64,000 nucleotides of DNA from Bacillota bacterium (GTDB lineage: Bacteria > Bacillota_I > Bacilli_A > RF39 > UBA660): assembly GCA_015059495.1 (NCBI GenBank), contig SVAI01000001.1:671811-735810 (forward strand), given 5' to 3'. Below are positions 23,637 to 32,658 of this stretch, piece by piece. Position 1 is the stretch's first letter, and each line of letters begins with the position of its first letter. Under the pieces are notes generated by a model, which was not told the DNA's origin, ran no database searches, and was given only the letters and a program-made list of their open reading frames with translations. Both the position numbers and the translations under genes were made by a program.

Positions 23637-24280
23637 AAATATATAAATACAATACCACCAGCTAATACAACTAAGATTAAAATAATCATAATAACATTGC
23701 TCTTTTTTTCTCCAGCACTAACTTCGTCTAGATTAATAACGTTTTTAATATCATATCTATCTTCACTATTTTTTTGTTGTTTTGCAGCTTCAATAATAGC
23801 AGATCCAACTTCTTCACTGAATCCTGAGAAGGTTTCATTACCTACTACAGTAAATGGAACACCACTTGCTTTTTTACCTAATTCTTTAGCAACTAGATTC
23901 ATTAATTTGTTATTTTCTCTATTATTCCATACTTCATAAGTATGAACATTAATAACATCTTTAAATTCAGCATAATTGCTAGCTAACCAAGTGATTTCAT
24001 CTAAACAATGCCAACAAGATTTACCTCTAAAGATATAAACGTTAACTTTGTCATCACTTTCACTATAATTAGATAAATCAGCAGCCTTTAATTTATCAAC
24101 AAATTCTTGATAAGCAAGGAATGTTGTTTCATCTTCAAAGTTTTGTTTATTACCAAAATAACCTATTTCTTCTTCTACTGCTTCAACTAAATTAGTTACT
24201 GCACTCTTAGCACTTACACCAGTAGTAAATACAAATAAAGATGCTATAACTAAAACTAAAATATTAAAATACTTCTTCAT
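23618..24280 (-). CDS. Extracytoplasmic thioredoxin-like protein with C-terminal membrane anchor
   Basis: A 220-residue protein. Seen: an N-terminal signal sequence (residues 1-24, ending VSAKS), a thioredoxin-like fold with active-site SCWHC in KVNVYIFRGKSCWHCLDE, the cis-Pro region KASGVPFTVVG, and a C-terminal membrane helix (about 196-215) ending in KSK. It is probably a thiol-disulfide oxidoreductase facing outward, tethered by its C-terminus. The CWHC centre differs from the CGPC of thioredoxin and may shift the redox potential. The Cys-containing extracellular proteins nearby (for example the Cys-rich T4SS-like protein) could be substrates, but that is speculation. AGGAGG precedes the ATG. 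Confidence 0.75.
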   Translation of the reverse strand: MKKYFNILVLVIASLFVFTTGVSAKSAVTNLVEAVEEEIGYFGNKQNFEDETTFLAYQEFVDKLKAADLSNYSESDDKVNVYIFRGKSCWHCLDEITWLASNYAEFKDVINVHTYEVWNNRENNKLMNLVAKELGKKASGVPFTVVGNETFSGFSEEVGSAIIEAAKQQKNSEDRYDIKNVINLDEVSAGEKKSNVIMIILILVVLAGGIVFIYFISKSK

Positions 24281-24310
24281 AATAATCCTCCTAAATTAAT
24301 TGTATCACAT

Positions 24311-24541
24311 CTATTTACTATTATCTAGTTTTTCTATCGCATTATTAATTCTAATAAGCATATTTCCAGTATAAAAAGTACCTATACAAGATATAATTCC
24401 TGTAACACAAGAAACATAAAAAGTAACAGTTACATCAAACATCAATGCCATTGTAAACATAACTGCAGAATATAATAACGCTAGCATCCAAACAACGATT
24501 AATAGTATCATAGTTTTCTTATTAGTTTTTAATTCCTTCAT
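24311..24541 (-). CDS. Small two-helix membrane protein
   Basis: A 76-residue protein with two hydrophobic helices (about 10-30 and 35-58) and a charged C-terminus (NNAIEKLDNSK). Not recognised. I chose the ATG at 24541 (MKELKTNKK) because AGGTGG lies 5 nt upstream. It is 30 bp upstream of the thioredoxin-like gene and probably co-transcribed with it. Confidence 0.5.
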   Translation of the reverse strand: MKELKTNKKTMILLIVVWMLALLYSAVMFTMALMFDVTVTFYVSCVTGIISCIGTFYTGNMLIRINNAIEKLDNSK

Positions 24542-24608
24542 ACCAACCACCTATTATATATATTATCATAATTTAGCATAAATTCATAGTATATATAAGG
24601 TGATATTT

Positions 24609-25382
24609 ATGAATTATTTATACAGTTTAAATCCTTTATTACAAACTATAATAGCTACTTTATTTACTTTTACAATTACATCTTTAGGATCAGCACTAGT
24701 ATTCTTTTTTAAAAAAGTTAACCATAATATATTAAAATCAATGTTAGCTTTATCAGCAGGCATTATGCTTTCAGCATCATTCTTTTCATTAATAAATCCT
24801 GCCATAGAACAATCTAATAAATTAAATTTAAATATACCATTAACTCTATCTATTGGTTTATTTTTAGGAACCACACTATTGTATTTAGCAGATAAATTAT
24901 TCAATAAAAAGATTAAACATAAATCTATTAAAAGAAATATTATGTTAATATTATCAATAACTATCCATAATATACCTGAAGGAATGGCTATAGGTGTTGC
25001 ATTTGCTTCAATACTAACATCTATTACAACTCCAGCCTCAGCCTTTGCACTAGCCATTGGAATAGGCATTCAAAACTTTCCAGAAGGAAGTGCCATATCA
25101 CTACCACTAAGACAAGATGGATTATCCAGATTTAAATCATTTTTATTTGGTTCCTTATCAGGATTAATTGAAATAATTTCAGGTATTATTGGATACTTAT
25201 TAGTACTTAAAATATCTATATTATTACCATATCTATTATCATTTGCAGCAGGTGCAATGATTTATGTTGTAATTCAAGAATTAATACCAGATTCTCAAAA
25301 TTCAAATAAAAAAGAGTTTATGACAATTCTTACTATGATAGGCTTTACTATAATGATGATCTTAGATCTATCATTAGGGTAA
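24609..25382 (+). CDS. zupT: ZIP-family metal transporter
   Basis: A 257-residue protein with about eight membrane helices. Seen: the ZIP signatures HNIPEGMAIGVAFA in helix 4 and QNFPEGSAISLPL in helix 5, holding the metal-coordinating His, Asn and Glu residues, and a C-terminal VIQELIPDS. The family moves zinc, iron or manganese into the cytoplasm. I chose the ATG at 24609 because AAGGTG lies 6 nt upstream; the ORF-track start is a GTG within that site. The gene stands alone on the plus strand and ends at a bidirectional terminator. Confidence 0.9.
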   Translation: MNYLYSLNPLLQTIIATLFTFTITSLGSALVFFFKKVNHNILKSMLALSAGIMLSASFFSLINPAIEQSNKLNLNIPLTLSIGLFLGTTLLYLADKLFNKKIKHKSIKRNIMLILSITIHNIPEGMAIGVAFASILTSITTPASAFALAIGIGIQNFPEGSAISLPLRQDGLSRFKSFLFGSLSGLIEIISGIIGYLLVLKISILLPYLLSFAAGAMIYVVIQELIPDSQNSNKKEFMTILTMIGFTIMMILDLSLG

Positions 25383-25422
25383 ATAAAAAAAGAAGATTAC
25401 TATCTTCTTCTTATTCTTTGTT
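25383..25422. terminator. Bidirectional terminator between the ZIP gene and the 25.4-kb gene
   Basis: AAGAAGAT-TACT-ATCTTCTT with an A run before and a T-rich tail after, between convergent genes. Confidence 0.6.
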
Positions 25423-26017
25423 GACCAGTAGTTTCTTGTTGAACAAATGTATCAAAACTTGTAGTTTCACTAAATGTTACTGGAATAAATGAAAAATCTA
25501 ATGAATCATTAACTACTATGTCTTCTTCTGGTAATTTACCAACAATTGGTTTAATATTACTTTGATTATTATCTTTTGTAGAAGTAACATTATTATTTTC
25601 TGTTTGAACTTTAACATTTTGCTCAGTTTCTTCTAAAGCATTAGCTTTTTCTAACGCATTATTATATTCTTCTATTTTCTTAATTTCTTTATCTATTTTT
25701 TTATTTACATCGCCTTTAATAGACTTATAAACATTATAAACAATAATACCAACTGGAATAGCAAATGGAAATTCTACTAAACTCATTCCAAGCATACTAA
25801 ATAAAGAATAACCATATTGAGTATTAAAAATTATATTTAATAATAAAGTTAATACATAAGAAGTAATTAAAACCCCTTTTGCATTTTCTTTAAATCCTTG
25901 TTTCTTTTTACCAGCACTTTCAGAAAGTTTATTAAATTTCTTATCTAATTGATTTTGATAATACTTTTGACCTTTAGCACCAAAAATACCATTTTCACCA
26001 AATAACTTATCTAACAT
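25400..26017 (-). CDS. Membrane protein with basic N-terminus and Asn/Thr-rich tail, 205 aa
   Basis: Seen: a charged N-terminal region (KYYQNQLDKKFNKLSESAGKKKQG), two membrane helices (about 50-100), a charged coiled-coil-like segment (KKIDKEIKKIEEYNNALEKA), and a low-complexity tail ending in QQRIRRR. Not recognised. I chose the ATG at 26017 (MLDKLFGENG) because GGGGGA lies 6 nt upstream; the track start at 26071 has no such site. It follows the T4SS-like locus but is separated from it by a terminator, so membership in that system is only possible. Confidence 0.5.
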   Translation of the reverse strand: MLDKLFGENGIFGAKGQKYYQNQLDKKFNKLSESAGKKKQGFKENAKGVLITSYVLTLLLNIIFNTQYGYSLFSMLGMSLVEFPFAIPVGIIVYNVYKSIKGDVNKKIDKEIKKIEEYNNALEKANALEETEQNVKVQTENNNVTSTKDNNQSNIKPIVGKLPEEDIVVNDSLDFSFIPVTFSETTSFDTFVQQETTGQQRIRRR

Positions 26018-26085
26018 ATCTATTCCCCCTAAATATGCATAAATTATAGCATATTTTTTATAATATGTCAAATTTGATACAAATA

Positions 26086-26118
26086 ATGTGATAAAAAAGG
26101 ACTATATTATAGTCCTCC
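26086..26118 (-). terminator. Terminator of the T4SS-like operon
   Basis: AGGACTAT-AAT-ATAGTCCT followed by a T run on the minus strand, overlapping the VirB4 stop codon. Confidence 0.7.
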
Positions 26119-27891
26119 TCCACTACCAAATGAATCAAGTTCTTCTTGTGTACAAATAACAGATATTTGCATACGTCTTGAACCACAGACAAATAGTCCT
26201 TCACCTTGGTTATAATATTTAATACTATTTTGTTCAGCTTCATTTAAATCAATTAACTTAGCTAAATCATCAACAGCTTGTTTCTTTAATTGCATTACTA
26301 AATAATATGATGCATTATCAAAAATTGCTTTACCATGCATAATTAAATTAGGTGCAGCAAAATCTGTAGGTTGTTGTGTAACAATAATAGTTCCTGAGTT
26401 GTACTTTCTTGAACGTCTTTGAATTTGTGCTAAGAATTCAGCACCAAGTTCATTGTGAGAAGAAAGTAAAACATGAGCTTCATCTACACATAGTACAGAT
26501 GTTATCTTAGGATCTAAACACATACCCCATGCATACTTTAATATATTAAAGAATAAAGCATCTCTAATATTTTCATCACTATTCATTAATTCTTTAATGT
26601 TAAATACAACAAAGTTACTATTAATATCTAATGTTGTATGACCATTAAAGTAATATCTTAACTCTTTAGTAAATGGTCTAATTCTAAGTTCTAATCTTTC
26701 CATGATATCTCTTTCTTGAGTCTTTTCATTCATAGAAAGTAATCTACCCTTAATTGTTGCATATACATCATCAAATGTAGGGAAATCTTCAGATTTAAAC
26801 TTAGAGAAATCAGTATTAAAATCTATTTTAAATCTCTTATAAGTATCTTGAACTACATCAGAGAATGTAGTTAATACATCTTCTTCAATAGATGGATTAT
26901 AATACTTCATAAAAGCTTTTAATGATTGAAGAGTTCTTGTTAATACAGTATATCCCATACCTTGAGATAATTCTTCTTCATCAGCATCTAATACTACTTC
27001 AAGTGGATTGATTAAACCATAATCTCCACCCTTACCTAAATCTAAGAAACTACCACCAAGTGAACGGCACATTTCTTCTAATTCACCTTCAGGGTCAATA
27101 GCTATAACATTATAACCATTTCTAATATGATTTCTAATCATTAACTTTTCAGCAGTAGATTTACCAGAACCAGATGTACCTAAAATAATAAGGTTAGCAT
27201 TTGTTCTGTTAAATTCTTTTTTAATTCTAAATAAGAATTGATTAAATAATATTACACCACCAGAGAAATCTACTCCAAGAAGTGTTGCATTTTCTGGATC
27301 TTTTATGCTATCAAAAACAAATGGATACATAGCTGCAACTGTTGGAGATGGAATTGGTGTACCAATTCTATCTTCAATATCTTGCTTAGGGAATATAGGT
27401 AAGATTGATTTTAAAACTTTTTCTTGTTCAAACATCAATGGAATACCTCTCATACCAAGAGCATCTAAGAAACTTCTAATTTGCATCTTCTTAACATCTA
27501 ATTCTTCATGAGTATCAGCTGTAATCATTAAATGCATTTGGAAATCAAAGATTCTTGATTGAGTTGCTGCAAGCATTTGAACAAATTGTTCTAATGATTC
27601 ATAATCTTGTCTAATTCTCTCTTGAATTGTTTTATCATTTTCATTTTGGTATCTAATTTTTAAATCCGCTATTTCTTTATTCAACATCTTTTGAATTGTT
27701 GAAAAATCAATAGGAATATGTTTAATTACAATTTTAACTCCACCAATACTTGTAAGGTTAGATAAATAACCAACAGGAATATTTTTAGGATAAGAAATGA
27801 TAGATAATATAGTAGCATACTTATCACTTATTCTAAATTCACTTGGTTTAAATTCTAAACCTTTAGGTGCTATTTCACTCTTTAAATTCAT
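26107..27891 (-). CDS. VirB4/TrsE-type T4SS ATPase, main part (C-terminal ORF)
   Basis: A 594-residue protein. Seen: a VirB4 middle domain (RISDKYATILSIISYP), Walker A GTSGSGKST, VIAIDPEGELEEM, Walker B VLCVDEAHVLLS, and a motif around RRSRKYNSGTIIVTQQ. VirB4 is the inner-membrane ATPase that energises pilus or substrate movement in type IV secretion. The N-terminal part of the family is encoded by the preceding ORF, which ends in TAATG with the stop overlapping this start. Together they give about 783 residues, the usual VirB4 length. It is the last gene of a five-gene locus, with a terminator behind it. Confidence 0.9.
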   Translation of the reverse strand: MNLKSEIAPKGLEFKPSEFRISDKYATILSIISYPKNIPVGYLSNLTSIGGVKIVIKHIPIDFSTIQKMLNKEIADLKIRYQNENDKTIQERIRQDYESLEQFVQMLAATQSRIFDFQMHLMITADTHEELDVKKMQIRSFLDALGMRGIPLMFEQEKVLKSILPIFPKQDIEDRIGTPIPSPTVAAMYPFVFDSIKDPENATLLGVDFSGGVILFNQFLFRIKKEFNRTNANLIILGTSGSGKSTAEKLMIRNHIRNGYNVIAIDPEGELEEMCRSLGGSFLDLGKGGDYGLINPLEVVLDADEEELSQGMGYTVLTRTLQSLKAFMKYYNPSIEEDVLTTFSDVVQDTYKRFKIDFNTDFSKFKSEDFPTFDDVYATIKGRLLSMNEKTQERDIMERLELRIRPFTKELRYYFNGHTTLDINSNFVVFNIKELMNSDENIRDALFFNILKYAWGMCLDPKITSVLCVDEAHVLLSSHNELGAEFLAQIQRRSRKYNSGTIIVTQQPTDFAAPNLIMHGKAIFDNASYYLVMQLKKQAVDDLAKLIDLNEAEQNSIKYYNQGEGLFVCGSRRMQISVICTQEELDSFGSGGGL

Positions 27892-28460
27892 TATGCCATC
27901 ACCGTCCCAAAATTAGTAGTTTGACCACCATTCAAGAAGTTATCTAGTATCATTCTTATATCAGAGTTAGATACTTGCATTGAATTAATACCAGCATTTG
28001 CTAAAGTAGCAATTAAATTATTAATTCTCTTTTGAATAATTTCAGGTCTCTTTTCCTTAAATAATAAATAATATTCAGTATCAATAACATTGAATTCAGC
28101 ACCCATAAATTGGTTAGCTTTACTAATATCTTGCATTATTAATTTCTTAGTAATATTATTAGTAGTCTTTTGATATAAAAGTTGTAATTGCGCTAAATAC
28201 ATATTAATATCTACAGGACGATCTGCAATAATAATCCAGAACTCATAATCTAAAGTATTATAGAAATTTCTTAAATTATAAATAACTCTTTGTTGTGCAT
28301 CTTCATCTAAGATAAATATGTTTTTAGGATTAATTTTAATACCGGTAACTAATTCACCACTATTAAGTTGAATCATACCATTAGCAATATTTTTAATAGG
28401 TATCCAATTTTCAGTATACTTACTTGTTGAATCTACCTTCGTAATCCCTGCCGTAGACAT
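27891..28460 (-). CDS. VirB4/TrsE N-terminal domain as a separate ORF
   Basis: About 189 residues from the ATG at 28460 (MSTAGITKVDS). Seen: a soluble alpha/beta domain with SGELVTGIKINPKNIFILDE and WIIIADRPVDINMYLAQLQ, as in the N-terminal part of Gram-positive VirB4/TrsE proteins. It overlaps the PrgI gene by about 41 bp and the ATPase ORF by one base (TAATG). The split may be natural, with translational re-initiation, or result from a frameshift; no poly-N slippery run is visible at the junction, so I favour a true split. Confidence 0.7.
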   Translation of the reverse strand: MSTAGITKVDSTSKYTENWIPIKNIANGMIQLNSGELVTGIKINPKNIFILDEDAQQRVIYNLRNFYNTLDYEFWIIIADRPVDINMYLAQLQLLYQKTTNNITKKLIMQDISKANQFMGAEFNVIDTEYYLLFKEKRPEIIQKRINNLIATLANAGINSMQVSNSDIRMILDNFLNGGQTTNFGTVMA

Positions 28461-28761
28461 CTTTAACACACCAACCTTTCCAATAATATTGTTTATTACT
28501 TGATAAATAATTTATCATACTCTTGAAAAACCCCAATACATTATGATAGTTAGGTATTGGTAATACCAATATACCTGTTGTTAACGCAGGCAAAACCTTT
28601 AAAAACATAATGAATAAACCATCTGATTTAGTAACGGTAATAAGTAATATTACCGTTATAGCTAAACCAATACCAAACAAAATCAAATCACTTACAGTAA
28701 ATATAGAAAATATTAACTGTGATTTCTTTGAGTTAGCTGGAATTAAATATAAATTATTCAT
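28420..28761 (-). CDS. PrgI-family T4SS membrane protein
   Basis: A 113-residue protein with two adjacent membrane helices (about 20-65), a Pro-containing VLPIPNYHNV segment, and a basic C-terminus with YYWKGWCVKDVYGRDYEGRF, typical of PrgI-like proteins just before VirB4 in Gram-positive conjugative elements. PrgI is an inner-membrane partner of VirB4. Its order (pilin-like, VirB6-like, PrgI, VirB4) supports the call. RBS AAAGG precedes the ATG. Confidence 0.75.
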   Translation of the reverse strand: MNNLYLIPANSKKSQLIFSIFTVSDLILFGIGLAITVILLITVTKSDGLFIMFLKVLPALTTGILVLPIPNYHNVLGFFKSMINYLSSNKQYYWKGWCVKDVYGRDYEGRFNK

Positions 28762-28779
28762 ATCACACTAACCTTTCTA

Positions 28780-31098
28780 TTATTTTTTATCATCTTTAGG
28801 AGCAGCAGATTGTAAATTCTTTTGAGCTTGTTGTAAAGCAGCAATTTGTTTTTGTCCATCAGACGAATTGATATAAGCATCTGTTTCTTCTCTTCTTAAA
28901 TTCTTAGCATGAGTATCATAAACATCCTTATAATCAGGATTAGATGTACCTCTAACCTCGTTTCCTTCTGCATCAGTATAAACATAAGATCCTTCTTTAA
29001 ATTCAGCATTTACTTTATCATAAAGATCAGAGAATCCACCATGATCTTTGTAAAATTTCTTATCAGTATCATAAGTTCTATTATTACTCATAACATACTC
29101 ATATTCAGAATGTAGTGAAGCTAAAGAGTCATTATATCCTTTTATCTCTTCTCGTAATCGGCCAATTTCTGGATTAGATTTAATTGAATCAATATCAATC
29201 ATAGTTTCCTTCAATTGTCTTAATCTATCTTCTAATTGTTTATTAGAATACTTTTGAGATTTAATATCATCAATTTCAGATTGTAAAGACAATTGTTGAC
29301 TAATATCACCAAGTTCAGTAGCTCTTTCATATCTCATTTTTAATTCATTAATTCTATCAGTTTTTTCTGTTTCAAATTTTTCTTTTTCTCTTTCATAGAT
29401 TCTCGAAACAGTATTATAAGTTTGTTGATGAGCTTCAGCAGCGGCGATTTGATGATCAAAATGTTCTAATTTAATACTTGCCTTATTTCTATCAGCAGTA
29501 ATATTAGCACGAGTTTCGTTATATTTATTTTCATATAGATTTTTCCAATCATCAGATTGTTGATATCTTAATACTCTATTAAAGTTTTCTTTCTTATAAG
29601 CATTCTTAGCATCCTTTTGCCACTTAGCACCAACTTTATCAAAATATGATCTACCAGAAGTAAAGAATGCAGCTTTTCCTTCACCTTGCATAGCACCTGA
29701 GTAAAAATCTTGTCTCATAGCACTAAATTGATGAGGATTCTTAGTTTTCCAGCCTTTAGAAAAGCCATATTTCATACCTTCCTTCCAGCCCATTCCATTT
29801 CTTCTTGATGTCCATCCAGCACCTAAAGCTCCAGTAAGAGCTCCACCCGTACTATTAACAAGATTCTTGGCTTGATCTCCAACAAGAGCCATCTCACCAA
29901 GCTTATCAGCAATTCCAAGTTTGAATGATCCACTTGAAATACCAAATATATCAGCAATTAACTTAGGAGCCTGTTTCATGAATATTAATATACCTATCAT
30001 GATAAATGCTCTAGCAATATTAGGATGAGTAGGACTTAATGAATTAGTCCATAAATCATCTCCTAATTCAGGTAACATATTAATTAATAAAATACCCATA
30101 AATATTATAAATATTCTTAAGAATACATCTAAGAATGTTTGAATACTTTGTTTCATCCAATTATCAAATATTTTCTTTTGACCAGGAATCATAATAGTCA
30201 AAATTGGAATTGGAGCAATAATTTGAAAATATCCAAGTTTAACAACACGTACTGCCATATCTATACAGAAATTAACAAGTACATAAACAAGTATAACACC
30301 AGATATTAATTGTAATAACCAGTTATATTCTAATTTATTCTTAGCAGAATCTTTACCATGCATCCAATCAGCAAATTCTGCATAAATTCCAAATCCTTCT
30401 TCACCTTTAGCAACTTTATTTTGAGCTTCTCCAAAACTTAAAGTGTTACCATCACAGAAGAATAACCAACAATTTGTTATAGTTAAACTATCATAATAAT
30501 TTTTTAAATTATCCGAATATGTTTGTCCACTTCCACTTATTGGCTGTGTTGGAACAAAGAATGCTAAGAAAACATCATTAGCCATCATTCTACCAGAATA
30601 TTCAACATACTCTGAAGAAGTACAATTTGATCCATCTTTTGGATTACAATCTCCATCAGTAGCATTAACTCCATTTAAATTTCTACCAAATACAACATTT
30701 GGAATAATATTAGATCTAACAACAGCACTTTGTAATTTATATGCATTACTAAATATAAAAGGAACAAATGCTATTAAAATAACTGCTATTAAAATATTAG
30801 GAACTATTTTCTTAACTGCATAATTACTTTTTGATGCACCATCAGGATCAACTATAGCCCTAAGTAGTGCATACGAAACAATAAATAAAGCAACAACACC
30901 AATAACTAAATAAACACTATTGGCTATTTTTTCAAAATCTTCAGTATTAAATATTGTTGCAGATATAATTGAAATAAATATATCAAATAAGAATGTTGCA
31001 ATATTATATATCATTGCATTGATATGAATACCAATCAAGATAAAAAAGTTAATCGCAGCATCAGCAATGTCTTCAAACGATATACCTAACAATAACAT
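28780..31098 (-). CDS. VirB6/TrbL-like polytopic channel protein with long coiled-coil tail
   Basis: About 772 residues. Seen: six or more membrane helices in the first 390 residues, an extracellular loop with Cys (GDCNPKDGSNCTSS), then a hydrophilic tail of about 370 residues with long heptad-like coiled coils (EREKEKFETEKTDRINELKM). VirB6/TrbL proteins form the inner-membrane channel of type IV secretion systems, and Gram-positive versions often carry long extra tails. I chose the ATG at 31098 because GGAG lies 9 nt upstream. It lies between the pilin-like gene and prgI in a tight operon. Confidence 0.7.
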   Translation of the reverse strand: MLLLGISFEDIADAAINFFILIGIHINAMIYNIATFLFDIFISIISATIFNTEDFEKIANSVYLVIGVVALFIVSYALLRAIVDPDGASKSNYAVKKIVPNILIAVILIAFVPFIFSNAYKLQSAVVRSNIIPNVVFGRNLNGVNATDGDCNPKDGSNCTSSEYVEYSGRMMANDVFLAFFVPTQPISGSGQTYSDNLKNYYDSLTITNCWLFFCDGNTLSFGEAQNKVAKGEEGFGIYAEFADWMHGKDSAKNKLEYNWLLQLISGVILVYVLVNFCIDMAVRVVKLGYFQIIAPIPILTIMIPGQKKIFDNWMKQSIQTFLDVFLRIFIIFMGILLINMLPELGDDLWTNSLSPTHPNIARAFIMIGILIFMKQAPKLIADIFGISSGSFKLGIADKLGEMALVGDQAKNLVNSTGGALTGALGAGWTSRRNGMGWKEGMKYGFSKGWKTKNPHQFSAMRQDFYSGAMQGEGKAAFFTSGRSYFDKVGAKWQKDAKNAYKKENFNRVLRYQQSDDWKNLYENKYNETRANITADRNKASIKLEHFDHQIAAAEAHQQTYNTVSRIYEREKEKFETEKTDRINELKMRYERATELGDISQQLSLQSEIDDIKSQKYSNKQLEDRLRQLKETMIDIDSIKSNPEIGRLREEIKGYNDSLASLHSEYEYVMSNNRTYDTDKKFYKDHGGFSDLYDKVNAEFKEGSYVYTDAEGNEVRGTSNPDYKDVYDTHAKNLRREETDAYINSSDGQKQIAALQQAQKNLQSAAPKDDKK

Positions 31099-31121
31099 GA
31101 GCATTCACTCCTTTCTATAAA

Positions 31122-32252
31122 CTAACTAATTCCACAAGTTCCATATAATCCTACTAAACCAAATATATAATTAATCAATGATGGTAAAACAAATATAAGA
31201 ACAGCATAAATTAATCTCTTTAATGTTTTACTTCCAAGTTTTTCTAATTCACCATCTTGTTTTTGTTCAGCAGTAACTTTTAATAAATCAATTATTGATG
31301 TAACAATAACTAAAACAGGTCCTAAAAATTTAATAATATTAAATATCAATTGTAAATAATAAGCAATGTAATTTGGATCTTCTGGATCACCAAATACTCC
31401 ACCACATCCATCATTTACTAAAGCTATTGAACCATCATCTGTTTTATTACCCTTTTCTCCAATATTTTTTCTAGATTGTTCAGTAAGATTATAATCTTCT
31501 GTTTCTTCACCAATTCTCTTATTAAATGTATCTACTTGTGCTTGAGTACAAGTTCCAGCTTGTAAATAAGCAGAAGCAGAATTCTTTGCTGAAGAAATTT
31601 CTTTTTTCCAAGCTTCCATTAAACTCTTACAATTATCTTTACTTAAATCATAACCACAATTAGCATTTTTAACATCTGTTTGTTTATCAACAACTTTATC
31701 ATATAAAAGTTGTAATTTAGAATCACAATCTTCTCCTACTTGAGAAGCACCAGTAGTTACACTATAACTTTTATAATTTGTACCAGTTCCTAATTGTTCT
31801 CCAACTAAATTAAGATAATCTATAGTTTGAGCAAGTGTTGATTTAACCATTGGTTTATTAGGCTCATTTGTATCACAAGTTAGATCTGTTTTTCCTAATA
31901 TTTCAACAGCATATGGACATGCAACATAAGTTGATCCACTTCCTACAAATATTACACTTTTTTCAGTATCATCAACAAGCATATAAGCTGGACAAGAAGA
32001 AACATCTTGATGTGAATAATTACCAATAGCATCAGACATATTTTGTTTGTTATCTAAATGTCCATTTAAATTCATAGGTGTATATGATTTTCCTGAACTA
32101 TTTTTACAAGTTCCGTTTAAATTTCCACTTTTGCTAGTAAATGTACAAGTAACTCCACCACCAGAACATTCGATAGATCCATCAGCAAATACATTACCCA
32201 TAAATATAAATAAACTTATAAAAGTAAATATTAATAAGTTAATCTTTTTCAT
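31122..32252 (-). CDS. Cys-rich secreted domain fused to VirB2-like two-helix membrane region
   Basis: A 376-residue protein. Seen: a signal peptide (residues 1-23, ending VFADG), a Cys-rich extracellular region (about 25-290, at least 12 Cys, e.g. SIECSGGGVTCTF), and two C-terminal membrane helices separated by the charged loop AEQKQDGELEKLGSKTLKR, the layout of VirB2/TrbC pilins. It is the first gene of the T4SS-like operon, downstream of an extended -10 promoter. I infer a pilin-like or surface-tip component; the Cys pattern suggests several disulfides. Confidence 0.55.
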   Translation of the reverse strand: MKKINLLIFTFISLFIFMGNVFADGSIECSGGGVTCTFTSKSGNLNGTCKNSSGKSYTPMNLNGHLDNKQNMSDAIGNYSHQDVSSCPAYMLVDDTEKSVIFVGSGSTYVACPYAVEILGKTDLTCDTNEPNKPMVKSTLAQTIDYLNLVGEQLGTGTNYKSYSVTTGASQVGEDCDSKLQLLYDKVVDKQTDVKNANCGYDLSKDNCKSLMEAWKKEISSAKNSASAYLQAGTCTQAQVDTFNKRIGEETEDYNLTEQSRKNIGEKGNKTDDGSIALVNDGCGGVFGDPEDPNYIAYYLQLIFNIIKFLGPVLVIVTSIIDLLKVTAEQKQDGELEKLGSKTLKRLIYAVLIFVLPSLINYIFGLVGLYGTCGIS

Positions 32253-32328
32253 ACAAATCCCTCTTGCTATTTTATATAGTTAAATCCCAAACGAAACCTC
32301 ATTTGACTTAATAACCTACTATATAAAA

Positions 32329-32337
32329 ATTATAACA
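32329..32337 (-). promoter_or_regulatory. Extended -10 promoter of the T4SS-like operon
   Basis: On the minus strand TGTTATAAT (TGnTATAAT) with only a poor -35. It would give a leader of roughly 70 nt before the first gene. Confidence 0.45.
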
Positions 32338-32361
32338 TAAATACGTATAAAAACAAAGAAA

Positions 32362-32390
32362 AAAGAAACTAAATTATTTAGTTTCTTTTG
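32362..32390 (-). terminator. Terminator of rpmF
   Basis: GAAACTAAAT / ATTTAGTTTC with a T-rich tail; the rpmF stop codon sits in the loop. Confidence 0.7.
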
Positions 32391-32655
32391 ATTTAGTAGC
32401 TTTTTTTGTAGAAGTCTTCTTTACAGTTTCTTTTTTAGCTGCTTTAACTTCTTTTTCTTCTTTAACAACAGGAGTTTCGTCTTCTCTATTTAAAACGTTT
32501 TTACCTTTGTAAAAACCACATTTAGTACAAGCTCTATGTGCTTGAATTGGTTCTCCACAGTTTGGACAACTTAGTACTGTTCTTGCAGTTTTCTTTAAAT
32601 GAGTTCTTCTCATTCTCTTTTTAGTTTTACTAGTTCTTCTAAAAGGTACTGCCAT
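32374..32655 (-). CDS. rpmF: Ribosomal protein bL32 with long basic C-terminal extension
   Basis: A 93-residue protein. Seen: MAVPFRRTSKTKKRMRRTH, then the zinc ribbon CPNCGEPIQAHRACTKCGFY, both diagnostic of bL32. Most bL32 proteins are about 57-60 residues. Here a tail of about 35 residues rich in Lys, Glu and Thr (VKKTSTKKATKSKETK) follows. All four zinc-binding Cys are present, so this is the zinc-loaded (C+) form. It lies 3 bp after the yceD-like gene, the widely conserved yceD-rpmF pairing. Confidence 0.95.
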   Translation of the reverse strand: MAVPFRRTSKTKKRMRRTHLKKTARTVLSCPNCGEPIQAHRACTKCGFYKGKNVLNREDETPVVKEEKEVKAAKKETVKKTSTKKATKSKETK

Positions 32656-32658
32656 AAT

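Noticed and set aside
24614-25069. 151-aa minus-strand ORF inside the ZIP gene
   Set aside because: It is a shadow of the plus-strand ZIP transporter, which has clear family motifs and an RBS.
26058-26243. 61-aa ORF beside VirB4
   Set aside because: Shadow of the VirB4 C-terminus, crosses the terminator.
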